A stretch of DNA of 64,000 bases from Stenotrophomonas sp. UBA2124 (GTDB lineage: Bacteria > Pseudomonadota > Gammaproteobacteria > Xanthomonadales > Xanthomonadaceae), in assembly GCA_002329155.1 (NCBI GenBank), contig DCXY01000022.1, forward strand, positions 1 through 64,000, in the 5' to 3' direction. Positions 26,142 through 34,811 of the stretch are shown here, in pieces (the first letter of the stretch is position 1; each line of letters opens with the position of its first letter). Made by a program: the position numbers and the translations under genes. A model generated the notes under the pieces. That model was not told where the DNA came from and searched no databases. It was given only the letters and a program-made list of their open reading frames with translations.

Positions 26142-26531
26142 TCAATCCGTGGTGGTGGGGAGCCCTGCATTGCGCCATGCATTGAAGCCGCCCGCAAGCG
26201 AATGCACCTGGCTGAATCCGAGCTGGCGCAGGCTGTCAGCGGCCAATGCCGAGCGGCCGCCGGTGAGGCAGTACAGCACGAGGGTGCGTTCAGGTTGTGA
26301 CAGCACCTCGGCAGGCACGCAGGCCATTGCCGGGTGCGCGTGGATCTGGAACTCCAGCACGCCGCGCGGCAGGTTCACCGCGTCGGGCAGATGCCCGGAG
26401 CTGTACTCAAAGGGTTCGCGCACATCCACCAGCACCGCGCCGCCGACACGCAGGGCTTCGGCCTGCTCGGGGCTGATTTCGTTGATGCGGCCGCGCGCGG
26501 CGGCTACCAGATCATTGACGGAGGGGTGCAT
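26142..26531 (-). CDS. Rhodanese-like sulfurtransferase (first copy)
   Basis: A 129-residue rhodanese domain protein with DVREPFEYSSGHLP and the active-site loop VLYCLTGGRSA. No signal peptide is seen. It is the first gene of the minus-strand half of the sulfide cluster, and its start is 23 bp from the divergent promoter block. Its Cys loop differs from that of the second rhodanese, so the two probably have different sulfur donors or acceptors. Confidence 0.9.
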   Translation of the reverse strand: MHPSVNDLVAAARGRINEISPEQAEALRVGGAVLVDVREPFEYSSGHLPDAVNLPRGVLEFQIHAHPAMACVPAEVLSQPERTLVLYCLTGGRSALAADSLRQLGFSQVHSLAGGFNAWRNAGLPTTTD

Positions 26532-26553
26532 TTCGGGACGCCTCGTAATTTAG

Positions 26554-26590
26554 TTGACTCTAATATAAGAAATATCTAATGTTATGGCAA
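26554..26590. promoter_or_regulatory. Face-to-face divergent promoters in an AT-rich operator region
   Basis: On the plus strand, TTGACT (26554) and TAATGT (26577) are 17 bp apart. On the minus strand, TTGCCA (26590-26585) and TATATT (26567-26562) are also 17 bp apart. The two promoters overlap completely. The shared core CTAATATAAGAAATATCTAA has an ATAT-AAGAA-ATAT hyphenated symmetry. This is the likely site of the ArsR repressor, which could shut both directions at once. Confidence 0.75.
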
Positions 26591-26646
26591 GTCGGTAGTG
26601 ACGGCTCCATTCCGGAGCTGCGCCGGCCACGTCTGGAGGGGCGGTC

Positions 26647-27915
26647 ATGACACACATCGTCGTAATGGGGGCCGGCATAGGTGGCATGAGTGCCGCTTAC
26701 GAGCTGCGCGGCACGTTGGGGCCGGGCGTCGAGATCACGGTGGTGGGCGAGGGCGAACTGTTTTCGTTCGTACCGTCCAACCCGTGGGTGGCCGTGGGGT
26801 GGCGCAAGCCGGAGGACATCCAGGTGCATGTGCCGGCCTACCTGGCCAGGCGCGGCATCCGTTTCGAGAGTTGCGGCGTGGAGCGCGTGGAGCCGGAGCT
26901 GGACCGCCTGAAACTGCGCGATGGCCGGCATATGGATTACGACCGGCTGGTGATCGCCACCGGCCCGCGTCTGGCCTTCGATGAAGTACCGGGCCTGGGG
27001 CCGCTGGGCTTCACCCAGTCGGTGTGTACCACCGAGCACGCGGCCAACGCATGGCGGACGTATGAAGAATTCCTCAGGGCGCCCGGCCCGGTCATCGTCG
27101 GCGCGGCAGCGGGCGCAAGCTGTTTCGGGCCGGCGTACGAGTTCGCGATGATCCTGGATGCCGATCTGCGCAAGCGCAAGCTGCGTGACCGTGTACCGAT
27201 GACCTATGTCAGCCCCGAGCCCTACATCGGCCACATGGGCCTGGGCGGCGTGGGCGACTCCAAGGGTCTGCTGGAAGCCGAGCTGCGCCAGCGTCATATC
27301 AACTGGGTGGTCAACGCCAGGATCACCGGTGTGCGCGAAGGCGAGATGGAGGTCAGCGAGATGGATGACGCCGGCCAGCCGAAGAAGCAGCATGCGCTGC
27401 CGTTCAAGTACGCGATGGTGCTGCCGGCCTTTACCGGTGTGGATGCGGTGCGCGGCATTGAAGGCTTGTGCAACCCGCGTGGCTTCATCCTGATCGACAA
27501 GCAGCAGCGCAATCCCGCTTATCCCAAGGTGTATTCGCTGGGCGTGTGTGTGGCGATTCCGCCGGTGGAGCAGACGCCGGTAGCCACGGGTGCGCCGAAG
27601 ACCGGCTTCATGATCGAGTCGATGGTGACGGCGGTGACCCACAACATCCAGGCAGAACTGGCCGGCAAGCCGGTCACTGCCGAAGCCACCTGGAATGCGA
27701 TCTGCCTGGCCGACATGGGCGACACCGGCGCGGCCTTCGTGGCGCTGCCGCAGATTCCGCCGCGCAATGTCACCTGGGCGAAGGTCGGCAAGTGGGTGCA
27801 CCTGGCCAAGGTCGCCTTTGAAAAGTACTTCCTGATGAAGATGCGCTCCGGCAACACCGAGCCGATCTACGAAAAGTATGTGCTCAAGCTGCTGGGCGTG
27901 CTGCGTGTGCGTTGA
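26647..27915 (+). CDS. sqr: Sulfide:quinone oxidoreductase, type I
   Basis: SQR oxidises sulfide to sulfane sulfur at the inner membrane and passes electrons to quinone. The 422-residue flavoprotein has the dinucleotide loop GAGIGGMSAAYE and long blocks close to the Acidithiobacillus enzyme as I recall it: VPSNPWVAVGW, GASCFGPAYEFAMI, GAPKTGFMIESM and KWVHLAKVAFEKYF. The three expected active-site Cys are present at C127, C159 and C353. An amphipathic C-terminus fits peripheral membrane binding. It heads the plus-strand operon under the divergent promoter. Confidence 0.93.
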   Translation: MTHIVVMGAGIGGMSAAYELRGTLGPGVEITVVGEGELFSFVPSNPWVAVGWRKPEDIQVHVPAYLARRGIRFESCGVERVEPELDRLKLRDGRHMDYDRLVIATGPRLAFDEVPGLGPLGFTQSVCTTEHAANAWRTYEEFLRAPGPVIVGAAAGASCFGPAYEFAMILDADLRKRKLRDRVPMTYVSPEPYIGHMGLGGVGDSKGLLEAELRQRHINWVVNARITGVREGEMEVSEMDDAGQPKKQHALPFKYAMVLPAFTGVDAVRGIEGLCNPRGFILIDKQQRNPAYPKVYSLGVCVAIPPVEQTPVATGAPKTGFMIESMVTAVTHNIQAELAGKPVTAEATWNAICLADMGDTGAAFVALPQIPPRNVTWAKVGKWVHLAKVAFEKYFLMKMRSGNTEPIYEKYVLKLLGVLRVR

Positions 27916-27960
27916 ATTCAATCAAGCCAACCAACCAATCAATCAATGGAGTAGAGAACC

Positions 27961-28164
27961 ATGAATCTTGACCGTGCCGTTTTCGCCTTTGCCGGCGTGA
28001 TGATCCTGGGCAGCCTTGCGCTGGGGCATTTCGTGTCGCCCAAGTGGCTGTGGCTGACCGCCTTTGTCGGGCTGAACCTGCTGCAGACCAGCTTCACCGG
28101 CTTCTGCCCGGCAGCCATCGTCTTCCGCAAGCTGGGCTTCTCCAGCGGCTGTGTATTCAAGTGA
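27961..28164 (+). CDS. DUF2892 (YgaP-type) small membrane protein
   Basis: A 67-residue protein of two membrane helices with the DUF2892 pattern NLDRAVFAFAGVMIL at the start and NLLQTSFTGFCPAAIVFRKL, whose Cys is conserved. DUF2892 is the membrane part of rhodanese YgaP and is often encoded beside sulfur-transfer genes. It lies 45 bp after sqr; the gap holds short CAATCAA direct repeats and an AGTAGAGAA ribosome site. A second Cys near the C-terminus is present. Confidence 0.9.
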   Translation: MNLDRAVFAFAGVMILGSLALGHFVSPKWLWLTAFVGLNLLQTSFTGFCPAAIVFRKLGFSSGCVFK

Positions 28165-28174
28165 GGAATGCAAC

Positions 28175-29242
28175 GTGAACCATCGTGTGACACGTCTGTC
28201 CCTGCCTCTGCTGCTGGCCGCCGCGCTGGCTGCCTGCGGTGGCCAGAAAGAAGCGGCCAGCGCGCAGCCCATCGACAGCCTGCGTACCTTCCAGGTGCAA
28301 CCGGCAGGCGCTGCCGGTGGCCGTGCGTGGGATGGCGTGGTCGAGGCCGTGCGGCAGGCATCGCTGTCGGCGCAGACCAATGGCCGCGTCGCCGAGGTGC
28401 GGGTGGATGTCAATGATGCGGTGGTGGCGGGTCAGGTGTTGATCCGGCTCACCGCGGTGGAGCAGCAGGCCGGGGTGGACGCCGCACGCGCGCAGCTGCG
28501 GGCGGCCGAAGCCAGTGCCAACGAGGCAGAGCTGAACTACCGCCGCCATGCCGATCTGGTGAAGGGCCAGTACGTGTCTCGCGCGCAGCTGGACCAGGCG
28601 CGCGCCACCCGCGATGCCGCTGTCGCCGCACGCGACGCGGCGCGTGCACGAGTGGCCGATGCCGGCCAGCAGACCGGCTACACCACCATCCGCGCGCCGT
28701 ATGCGGGCATCGTCAGCAGCCGTGACGTGGAGCCGGGCGAGAGCGTGGGCAGCGGCCAGCCGCTGATGGCGGTGTTCGCACCGGATGCGCTGCGTATCGA
28801 AGTCAGCGTGCCGCAGTCCGACGCGGAGGTCATCCGCGCCAACCCGCGAGCACAGGTGCGGTTTGATGATGGGCGTCGCGCGGAAGCCGAGTCGGTCACC
28901 GTGTTCCCGGCCGCTGACAGCGGAAGCCATGCGGTGAAGGTGCGTGTGCAGTTGAGTGCGATCGACCCTGCGCCGCGTCCCGGTGTGACTGCGAAGGTGC
29001 GCTTCCCTGCAACCAAGGGCGGTGCCTATCCGCAGGTGCCGGTAACGGCGCTGCAGCAGCGCGGTGAGGTCAGCGCGGTGTACGTGGTGGCCGAGGGCCG
29101 CGTGTCGCTGCGCCAGGTGCGATTGGGCGAGCGCCGCGACGGCACTGTGGATGTGATTGCCGGGCTCAAGCCGGGCGAGCAGGTGGCCACCGATCCGGTG
29201 GCGGCGATGCAGGCATTGGTCGCCGCACGCGGGGAGCGTTGA
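28175..29242 (+). CDS. RND efflux periplasmic adaptor lipoprotein
   Basis: A 355-residue membrane-fusion protein. The start is GTG at 28175, with GAGGA seven bases upstream overlapping the DUF2892 stop. An ATG eight codons earlier lacks a site. The lipobox LAAC gives an acylated periplasmic protein. Barrel-sandwich halves (SLSAQTNGRVAEVRVDVND and TIRAPYAGIVSSRDVEPGE) flank a helical hairpin of about residues 90-165. It joins the inner-membrane pump next to it. No outer-membrane factor gene follows, so a TolC-like protein from elsewhere must be used. Confidence 0.92.
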   Translation: MNHRVTRLSLPLLLAAALAACGGQKEAASAQPIDSLRTFQVQPAGAAGGRAWDGVVEAVRQASLSAQTNGRVAEVRVDVNDAVVAGQVLIRLTAVEQQAGVDAARAQLRAAEASANEAELNYRRHADLVKGQYVSRAQLDQARATRDAAVAARDAARARVADAGQQTGYTTIRAPYAGIVSSRDVEPGESVGSGQPLMAVFAPDALRIEVSVPQSDAEVIRANPRAQVRFDDGRRAEAESVTVFPAADSGSHAVKVRVQLSAIDPAPRPGVTAKVRFPATKGGAYPQVPVTALQQRGEVSAVYVVAEGRVSLRQVRLGERRDGTVDVIAGLKPGEQVATDPVAAMQALVAARGER

Positions 29243-29243
29243 G

Positions 29244-32200
29244 ATGAACACGCAGGACAACACCCGGCTGGGTATCTCCGGCCGCCTCGCACGCACCTTC
29301 CAGGCCAATCCGCTGACGCCGATTCTGGCGCTGCTGGGCCTGCTGCTCGGGCTGGTGGCGGTGATGATCACCCCGCGCGAGGAAGAGCCGCAGATCGACG
29401 TGACCATGGCCAACGTCATCGTGCCGTTCGCCGGCGCCAGTGCGCGCCAGGTGGAGCAGATGGTGACCTTTCCGCTGGAGCAGAAGCTGTCCGAGATCGA
29501 GCAGGTCAAGCACACCTATTCGATCAGCCGCCCCGGCATGGCGGTGCTGACCGTGGAGTTCGAGGTGGGCGTGCAGCGCCAGCCTGCGCTGGTGCGGCTG
29601 TACGACAAGGTGTTCTCCAACCAGGACTGGATGCCGCAGAACCTTGGTGTGGGCCAGCCCATCATCAAGCCCAAGGGCATAGATGATGTGCCGGTGATGG
29701 CGCTGACCCTGTGGACCGACGATGCGCAGCGCAGCGCACGCGAGCTGGCCGAAGTGGCGCACACGCTGGAGACCGAGCTCAAGCATGTTCCGGGCACCCG
29801 CGACATCTACAGCATCGGCGCGCCCGAGCGTGCGGTGATGGTGACGCTGGACCCGACACGGCTGGCCAGTCACGGTCTGAGCGTGAATGACCTTTCCGGC
29901 GCGCTGCAGTCGGCCAATCTTGCGCGGCAGGCCGGCGAGCGCATCGGCGCGGAAGGCGTGGTGCAGGTCAGCTCCGGGCGCTTCCTTGCCGACCAGAACG
30001 ACGTTGCCGGCCTGGTGTTGGGTGTGGATGGCGGGCAGCCGGTGCGTCTGTCCGATGTGGCGACCATCAGCGATGCTGCTGACCTGCCGTCCAGTTATGT
30101 GTGGCATGGCGCGCCTGCCGGGCGTGACGGCCCGCGCACCGGTGTGGCACCTGCCGTCACCTTGGCCATCGCCAAGCAGCCCGGCAGCAACGCCGCCGAC
30201 ATCACCCGCGCCGTGCAGGAGAAACTGCAGGCACTGCGTGCGCAGGTCATTCCCGAAGGCATTGAGGTTGCGGTCACCCGTGACTACGGTGCCACGGCCA
30301 GTGACAAGGCGCAGACGCTGATCAAGAAGCTGGTGTTTGCTACCGGTCTGGTGGTGCTGTTGGTGCTGTTCGCACTGGGTCGGCGCGAGGCCATCGTGAT
30401 TGGTTCGGCGGTGGTGCTCACGCTGGCGGTCACCCTGTTCGCGTCATGGGCGATGGGTTTCACCCTCAACCGCGTGTCGCTGTTCGCGCTTATCTTTTCC
30501 ATCGGCATCCTGGTCGATGACGCCATCGTGGTGGTGGAGAACATCCACCGGCACATGGCGCAGGGCGGCAAGACCTTGCGTGAGGCCATACCGCCGGCGG
30601 TGGACGAAGTGGGTGGCCCGACCATCCTAGCCACCTTCACCGTCATCGCCGCGCTGATGCCGATGGCTTTCGTCAGCGGCCTGATGGGGCCGTACATGCG
30701 GCCGATTCCGATCAATGCGTCGGTGGGCATGCTGCTGTCGCTGCTGATCGCCCTGATCGTCACGCCGTGGCTGTCGCTGAAGCTGCTCCGCCGCCATGCA
30801 GGTGATGCGAAGGAGGACGGCGAGGGCGGCCATGGCCATGCCGAAGGCAGCATGGCCGCGCGCCTGCACCGTGTGTTCGAGCGGCTGATGACGCCGTTTC
30901 TTGCCAGCGACGGCGGTGCCCGCAGGCGGCGCATGCTGTTCGCCTCGATGGCGGTGCTGGTCGGGCTGGCGGCCAGTCTTGCGGTGTTCAAGCTGGTGGT
31001 GCTGAAGATGCTGCCGTTCGACAACAAGTCCGAACTGCAGATTGTGGTGGACATGCCGGAAGGCCGCACGCTGGAGGACACCAACGCGCTGCTGAGCGAA
31101 CTCGCCGGCGTGCTCGACACCGTGCCGGAAGTGCAGCACTACCAGGGCTATGCCGGCACCGCCGCACCCATCAACTTCAACGGGCTGGTGCGCCAGTACT
31201 ACCTGCGTGCAGGTGCGAACGTGGGCGATCTGCAGGTGAATCTGGTGGGCCGGCACGACCGCAAGCGCAAGAGCCATGACATCGCGGTGGCATTGCGGCC
31301 GCTGGTGGGCGAGATCGGCCGCCGTCACGCGGCATCGGTGAAGGTGGTGGAAGTGCCGCCGGGCCCGCCGGTGCTGTCGCCCATCGTGGCCGAGCTGTAT
31401 GGGCCGGACTACAAACGCCTGCGTGGCATTGGCCGTGCGCTGGAACAACGCTTCCTGGCCACTGATGGCATTGTTGACGTGGACAGCAGCGTGGAAGCCG
31501 GTGCCATGCGCGAGGTGTTGGCGGTGGACCGTGTGCGCGCCGCGCGGCTGGGTGTTTCGCAGGCCGATATCGCCACCACCATCGCGGCGGGGCTTTCAGG
31601 TGCTGACGCCAGCTATGTGATCGATGGCAGCTCCAAGTACCCGCGCCCGATCCGCTTGCGCCTGCCGGCCGCGGACCAGGCCACGCTCGATGGCGTGCTG
31701 GCGCTGCGTGTGCGCGGTGGCAGCGGCCAGCTGGTGCCCTTGTCGGAGCTGGTCGATGTGCGCCGCACGCAGTGGGACGGGGCCATCCATCACAAGGATC
31801 TGCTGCCGGTGGTCTATGTGATGGGCGATGAAAGCGGCACCGTGGACAGCCCGCTGTACGGCATGTTCGATCTGGTGGGGCAGTTGGGTGATGTGCCCAT
31901 CGATGGCCAGAAGCTGTCGCAGTTCTTCGTGCGGCAGCCACCGGATACCAGCAGCTTCGGCGTGAAGTGGGATGGCGAATGGCAGATCACCTACGAAACC
32001 TTCCGTGACATGGGTATCGCCTATGCGGCAGGCATGGTGCTGATCTACCTGCTGGTGGTCGCGTATTTCCGCAACTACGCCGTGCCACTGATCATCATGG
32101 CGCCGATTCCGCTGACCGTGATCGGTGTGATGCCGGGCCACGCATTGCTGGGCGCGCAGTTCACCGCCACCAGCATGATCGGCATGATCGCGCTGGCCGG

Positions 32201-32504
32201 CATCATCGTTCGCAACTCGATTCTGCTGGTGGATTTCATCAACCACCTGGTCGAGCGTGGCCACACGGCCGAACAGGCGGTGGTGGATGCCTGTGCGGTG
32301 CGTGCGCAGCCCATTGCATTGACCGCGCTGGCGGCGATGGGCGGTGCGCTGTTCATCCTGGATGACCCGATCTTCAACGGTCTGGCGATTGCGTTGATCT
32401 TCGGCATCCTGGTTTCCACCGTACTGACGCTGGTTGTGATTCCGTTGCTGTACTACGGCCTGCTCAGGCACCGCGCAGAGAGGGCTGCGAAAGGTTCAGC
32501 CTGA
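29244..32504 (+). CDS. RND family efflux permease
   Basis: A 1086-residue AcrB-like proton-driven pump with 12 membrane helices and two large periplasmic loops. IFSIGILVDDAIVVVENIHRH carries the adjacent Asp residues of the proton relay in helix 4. It belongs to the group with PREEEPQIDV after the first helix. It follows the adaptor by one base and completes an sqr-DUF2892-adaptor-permease operon. The substrate is unknown; co-expression with SQR points to a sulfur compound or an antimicrobial linked to sulfide stress. An acidic/His-rich linker (GEGGHGHAEG) sits in the middle. Confidence 0.93.
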   Translation: MNTQDNTRLGISGRLARTFQANPLTPILALLGLLLGLVAVMITPREEEPQIDVTMANVIVPFAGASARQVEQMVTFPLEQKLSEIEQVKHTYSISRPGMAVLTVEFEVGVQRQPALVRLYDKVFSNQDWMPQNLGVGQPIIKPKGIDDVPVMALTLWTDDAQRSARELAEVAHTLETELKHVPGTRDIYSIGAPERAVMVTLDPTRLASHGLSVNDLSGALQSANLARQAGERIGAEGVVQVSSGRFLADQNDVAGLVLGVDGGQPVRLSDVATISDAADLPSSYVWHGAPAGRDGPRTGVAPAVTLAIAKQPGSNAADITRAVQEKLQALRAQVIPEGIEVAVTRDYGATASDKAQTLIKKLVFATGLVVLLVLFALGRREAIVIGSAVVLTLAVTLFASWAMGFTLNRVSLFALIFSIGILVDDAIVVVENIHRHMAQGGKTLREAIPPAVDEVGGPTILATFTVIAALMPMAFVSGLMGPYMRPIPINASVGMLLSLLIALIVTPWLSLKLLRRHAGDAKEDGEGGHGHAEGSMAARLHRVFERLMTPFLASDGGARRRRMLFASMAVLVGLAASLAVFKLVVLKMLPFDNKSELQIVVDMPEGRTLEDTNALLSELAGVLDTVPEVQHYQGYAGTAAPINFNGLVRQYYLRAGANVGDLQVNLVGRHDRKRKSHDIAVALRPLVGEIGRRHAASVKVVEVPPGPPVLSPIVAELYGPDYKRLRGIGRALEQRFLATDGIVDVDSSVEAGAMREVLAVDRVRAARLGVSQADIATTIAAGLSGADASYVIDGSSKYPRPIRLRLPAADQATLDGVLALRVRGGSGQLVPLSELVDVRRTQWDGAIHHKDLLPVVYVMGDESGTVDSPLYGMFDLVGQLGDVPIDGQKLSQFFVRQPPDTSSFGVKWDGEWQITYETFRDMGIAYAAGMVLIYLLVVAYFRNYAVPLIIMAPIPLTVIGVMPGHALLGAQFTATSMIGMIALAGIIVRNSILLVDFINHLVERGHTAEQAVVDACAVRAQPIALTALAAMGGALFILDDPIFNGLAIALIFGILVSTVLTLVVIPLLYYGLLRHRAERAAKGSA

Positions 32505-32592
32505 GTGGCGTGATTGGCCGTGATGGTCTGGTTGCAGGTACGGGGACCGGCAGCCAGACCAGTTGTTTCCGGCAGCAACGCGCAGTTGCCCC

Positions 32593-33065
32593 GTAGCCCG
32601 GGTAAGCGAAGCGCACCCGGGGCTTTACACGTCTGATTGAAATGCTGGTGACGCCAGATATGCATCCTGCCCGCCTTCGTGGCTTCGTTGCCTCTCTCCC
32701 CAGTCCTCTCCCGCAGGCCTGATCAGCGTCGAATCTCAGCCGCACTGCCAGGGAGCCAGAAAGGCGCAGATAACTCCCTTCTCCCGCTCTCCGGGATATG
32801 CAGCCCCTTTTTGGGGGAAGGTGCCCCAAGGCGGATGAGGGCGCTATTGGTGGTTTGGGAGTGAAGTCCACTTCTGGACGCCACCCGCAGCGCATTGCCT
32901 CCATCTGACTTCGTTGCCCTCACCCCAACCCCTCTCCCGCACGCGGGAGAGGGGCTCTCAGATGAAGTTCGACGCTGATCAGGTCCCGCAGGGGAGAGGG
33001 AGCAGCAGTTTCCCGTTGATTGATTGCTGCGTGCTTCCCGGGTGCGCTTCGCTTACCCGGGCTAC
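32593..33065. repeat. Repeat-filled intergenic region with a distant GTAG inverted pair
   Basis: A GTAG head (32593-32622) and its inverted partner (33037-33065) are 414 bp apart. Between them are a 26-nt perfect CCCCTCTCCCGC hairpin at 32929-32954 and a 16-bp inverted repeat (CCTGATCAGCGTCGAA at 32718-32733 with its complement at 32968-32983). I see no gene in 32505-33076. The region looks like nested insertion of several palindromic elements and forms the right border of the sulfide/RND module. Confidence 0.82.
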
Positions 33066-33076
33066 GGAGCTCGGGC

Positions 33077-33790
33077 TTACTCCAGCTGTCTTGCCGGGTC
33101 GCTCAGTTCCAGCTCGCGCAGCACCACGCTGGCCTGGGTGCGGTTGCGCACGCCCAGCCGCTCGAAGATGGCCGAAAGGTGCGCCTTGACCGTGCGTTCC
33201 TGCACGTCCAGCCGGTCGGCGATCTGCTTGTTGAGCAGGCCCTCGGCCACCAGTGCCAGCACGCGGAACTGCTGCGGTGACAGGCTGGCCAGCCGTGCGG
33301 CCAGCTCGCTGTCGTGGCTGGACGACTGCGCACGCGCCACCGAGGCACGCAGCGCGGCCGGCAGCCACTGTTCGCAGGCCATCACGCTGCGGATGGCGTC
33401 ATGCAGCTCGTTCAGACCCGAACTCTTGGGCAGGTAGCCGGCAGCCCCATGGTCCAGCGCACGGCGTACCACGCGCGGGTCGTCATTGGCCGACACCACG
33501 ATCACCGCCACGCCCGGGTGCTGGGCGCGGATGGCGGCCAGCCCCGCCAGCCCGTGATTGCCGGGCATGTGCAGGTCGAGCAGGATCAGGTCGGTGTCGG
33601 GAGCGGCATCCAGCGCCGCCAGCACGCCTTCCAGCGATTCAGCCTCGCACACCTGCATGCCGTTGACCGCATCACTGGCAGCCTGGCGCAGCGCGGCACG
33701 GAACAGGGGATGGTCGTCGGCAATCAGCAGCTTGGGCATCGGCGGTGCGAGGAAGGGATTGGCAGAGAGGAGGAGTGAAAGGTCTGTCAT
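33077..33790 (-). CDS. LuxR-family response regulator, likely partner of the transporter-fused kinase
   Basis: A 237-residue NarL/FixJ-type regulator. The receiver domain has acidic D25-D26, phospho-acceptor D72 in LILLDLHMPG and Lys in GYLPKSSG. The C-terminal LuxR helix-turn-helix has LSPQQFRVLALVAEGLLNKQI and ERTVKAHLSAIF. The start at 33790 has GGAG eight bases upstream; an inner ATG before PKLLIADD has none. It resembles CrbR/ErdR regulators that control acetate and related carbon use. It lies 110 bp upstream of nothing divergent and directly after the 3HB dehydrogenase gene on the same strand. Confidence 0.9.
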   Translation of the reverse strand: MTDLSLLLSANPFLAPPMPKLLIADDHPLFRAALRQAASDAVNGMQVCEAESLEGVLAALDAAPDTDLILLDLHMPGNHGLAGLAAIRAQHPGVAVIVVSANDDPRVVRRALDHGAAGYLPKSSGLNELHDAIRSVMACEQWLPAALRASVARAQSSSHDSELAARLASLSPQQFRVLALVAEGLLNKQIADRLDVQERTVKAHLSAIFERLGVRNRTQASVVLRELELSDPARQLE

Positions 33791-33900
33791 GGTTTCACTC
33801 CGTCTGCATCTTCGCATTTCCTGCGCACCGTGGCCCACCTGCGGTGTGCAGGTGGCGTTGCTTGTCCTGCCGGATCAGCTTGCTGCTGCTCACTGCGGCC

Positions 33901-34698
33901 TTACTGCGCGGTCCAGGCCCCGTCCATCGGCAGGGCGGCACCGGTGAGGTTGTGCGCCTCGCGGCGGCACAGCCACACCACCATCGCGGCGATGTCGTCC
34001 GGCAGCGACATGCGCAGGCTCGGCTGCTTTTCTTCCAGCAGCGCACGCACGCCATCGTCGCGGCTGCCGCCGTTGCGGTGGGCCTGGATCTGTGGCTCGA
34101 TCAGCGGCGTTTCCACCCAGCCCGGGCACACGCAGTTGACGGTGACGCCACCGCTCTCGCGGCTGCCGGCACTGGCGTATTCCAGCGCCGCCACCTTGCT
34201 CAGGCCAACGATGCCGAACTTGCTGGCCACATACGGTGCCTTGTTCTTCGAGGCCACCAGCCCGTGCACCGAAGCGATGTTGACCACGCGGCCATAGCCA
34301 CGTTCGGCCATGCCGGGCAGCGACTGCTGCATGGTGTGGAAGGCGGCGCTGAGGTTGATGGCGATGATGTCGTCCCACTTCTGCGTGGGCTGCTCTGCCA
34401 GCGGCGCGGCATGCTGGATGCCGGCGCAGTTCACCAGCACGTCCAGCGTGCCCCAGTCCTGCACAGCCTGCATCATGGTTTCGATTTCTTCGGGCCTGCG
34501 CAGGTCGGCACCGAAATGGCGCGCTTCGCTGCCGGCATCGGTCACGCTCTTGAGCGCGGCGTCGATCTGCTCGGGCGTGCCCAGGCCGTTGATGGCCACG
34601 CGCGCACCGGCTGCGGACAGCGCCTGAGCGATGGCCAGGCCGATGCCGGAGGTACTGCCGGTCACCAGGGCGGTGCGGCCTTGCAGGAAGCGGTCCAT
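33901..34698 (-). CDS. bdhA: 3-hydroxybutyrate dehydrogenase
   Basis: A 265-residue classical short-chain dehydrogenase that oxidises D-3-hydroxybutyrate to acetoacetate with NAD in the cytoplasm. It has the cofactor loop TGSTSGIGLA (residues 13-22), NCAGIQH, the catalytic Ser in NIASVHGLV, and YVASK. Motifs AGIQHAAPL and FPxxxWDxI-like QKWDDIIAINL are typical of 3HB dehydrogenases. It is followed by the response regulator gene. The neighbouring 3HB-oligomer hydrolase supports the substrate. Confidence 0.92.
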   Translation of the reverse strand: MDRFLQGRTALVTGSTSGIGLAIAQALSAAGARVAINGLGTPEQIDAALKSVTDAGSEARHFGADLRRPEEIETMMQAVQDWGTLDVLVNCAGIQHAAPLAEQPTQKWDDIIAINLSAAFHTMQQSLPGMAERGYGRVVNIASVHGLVASKNKAPYVASKFGIVGLSKVAALEYASAGSRESGGVTVNCVCPGWVETPLIEPQIQAHRNGGSRDDGVRALLEEKQPSLRMSLPDDIAAMVVWLCRREAHNLTGAALPMDGAWTAQ

Positions 34699-34762
34699 GG
34701 GGGACTCCGTAATGCGTTGGAAAGTACACGCAACGTAGCAGCCGGGGCGCTAACGGCGCGTG

Positions 34763-34774
34763 GTACGAAAGTAC
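34763..34774. promoter_or_regulatory. Candidate regulator site in the bdhA/oligomer-hydrolase divergent region
   Basis: GTACGAAAGTAC stands between bdhA (minus) and the oligomer hydrolase (plus), about 37 bp before the latter start. It shares GTACGAA and a second GTAC with the element at 18850 between the GntP permease and TonB receptor genes. It is proposed as a site for the local LuxR-type regulator. Confidence 0.4.
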
Positions 34775-34811
34775 GATGAGCCGGGCAGGGGGCCTCTGTT
34801 AGTGTGCGCCC

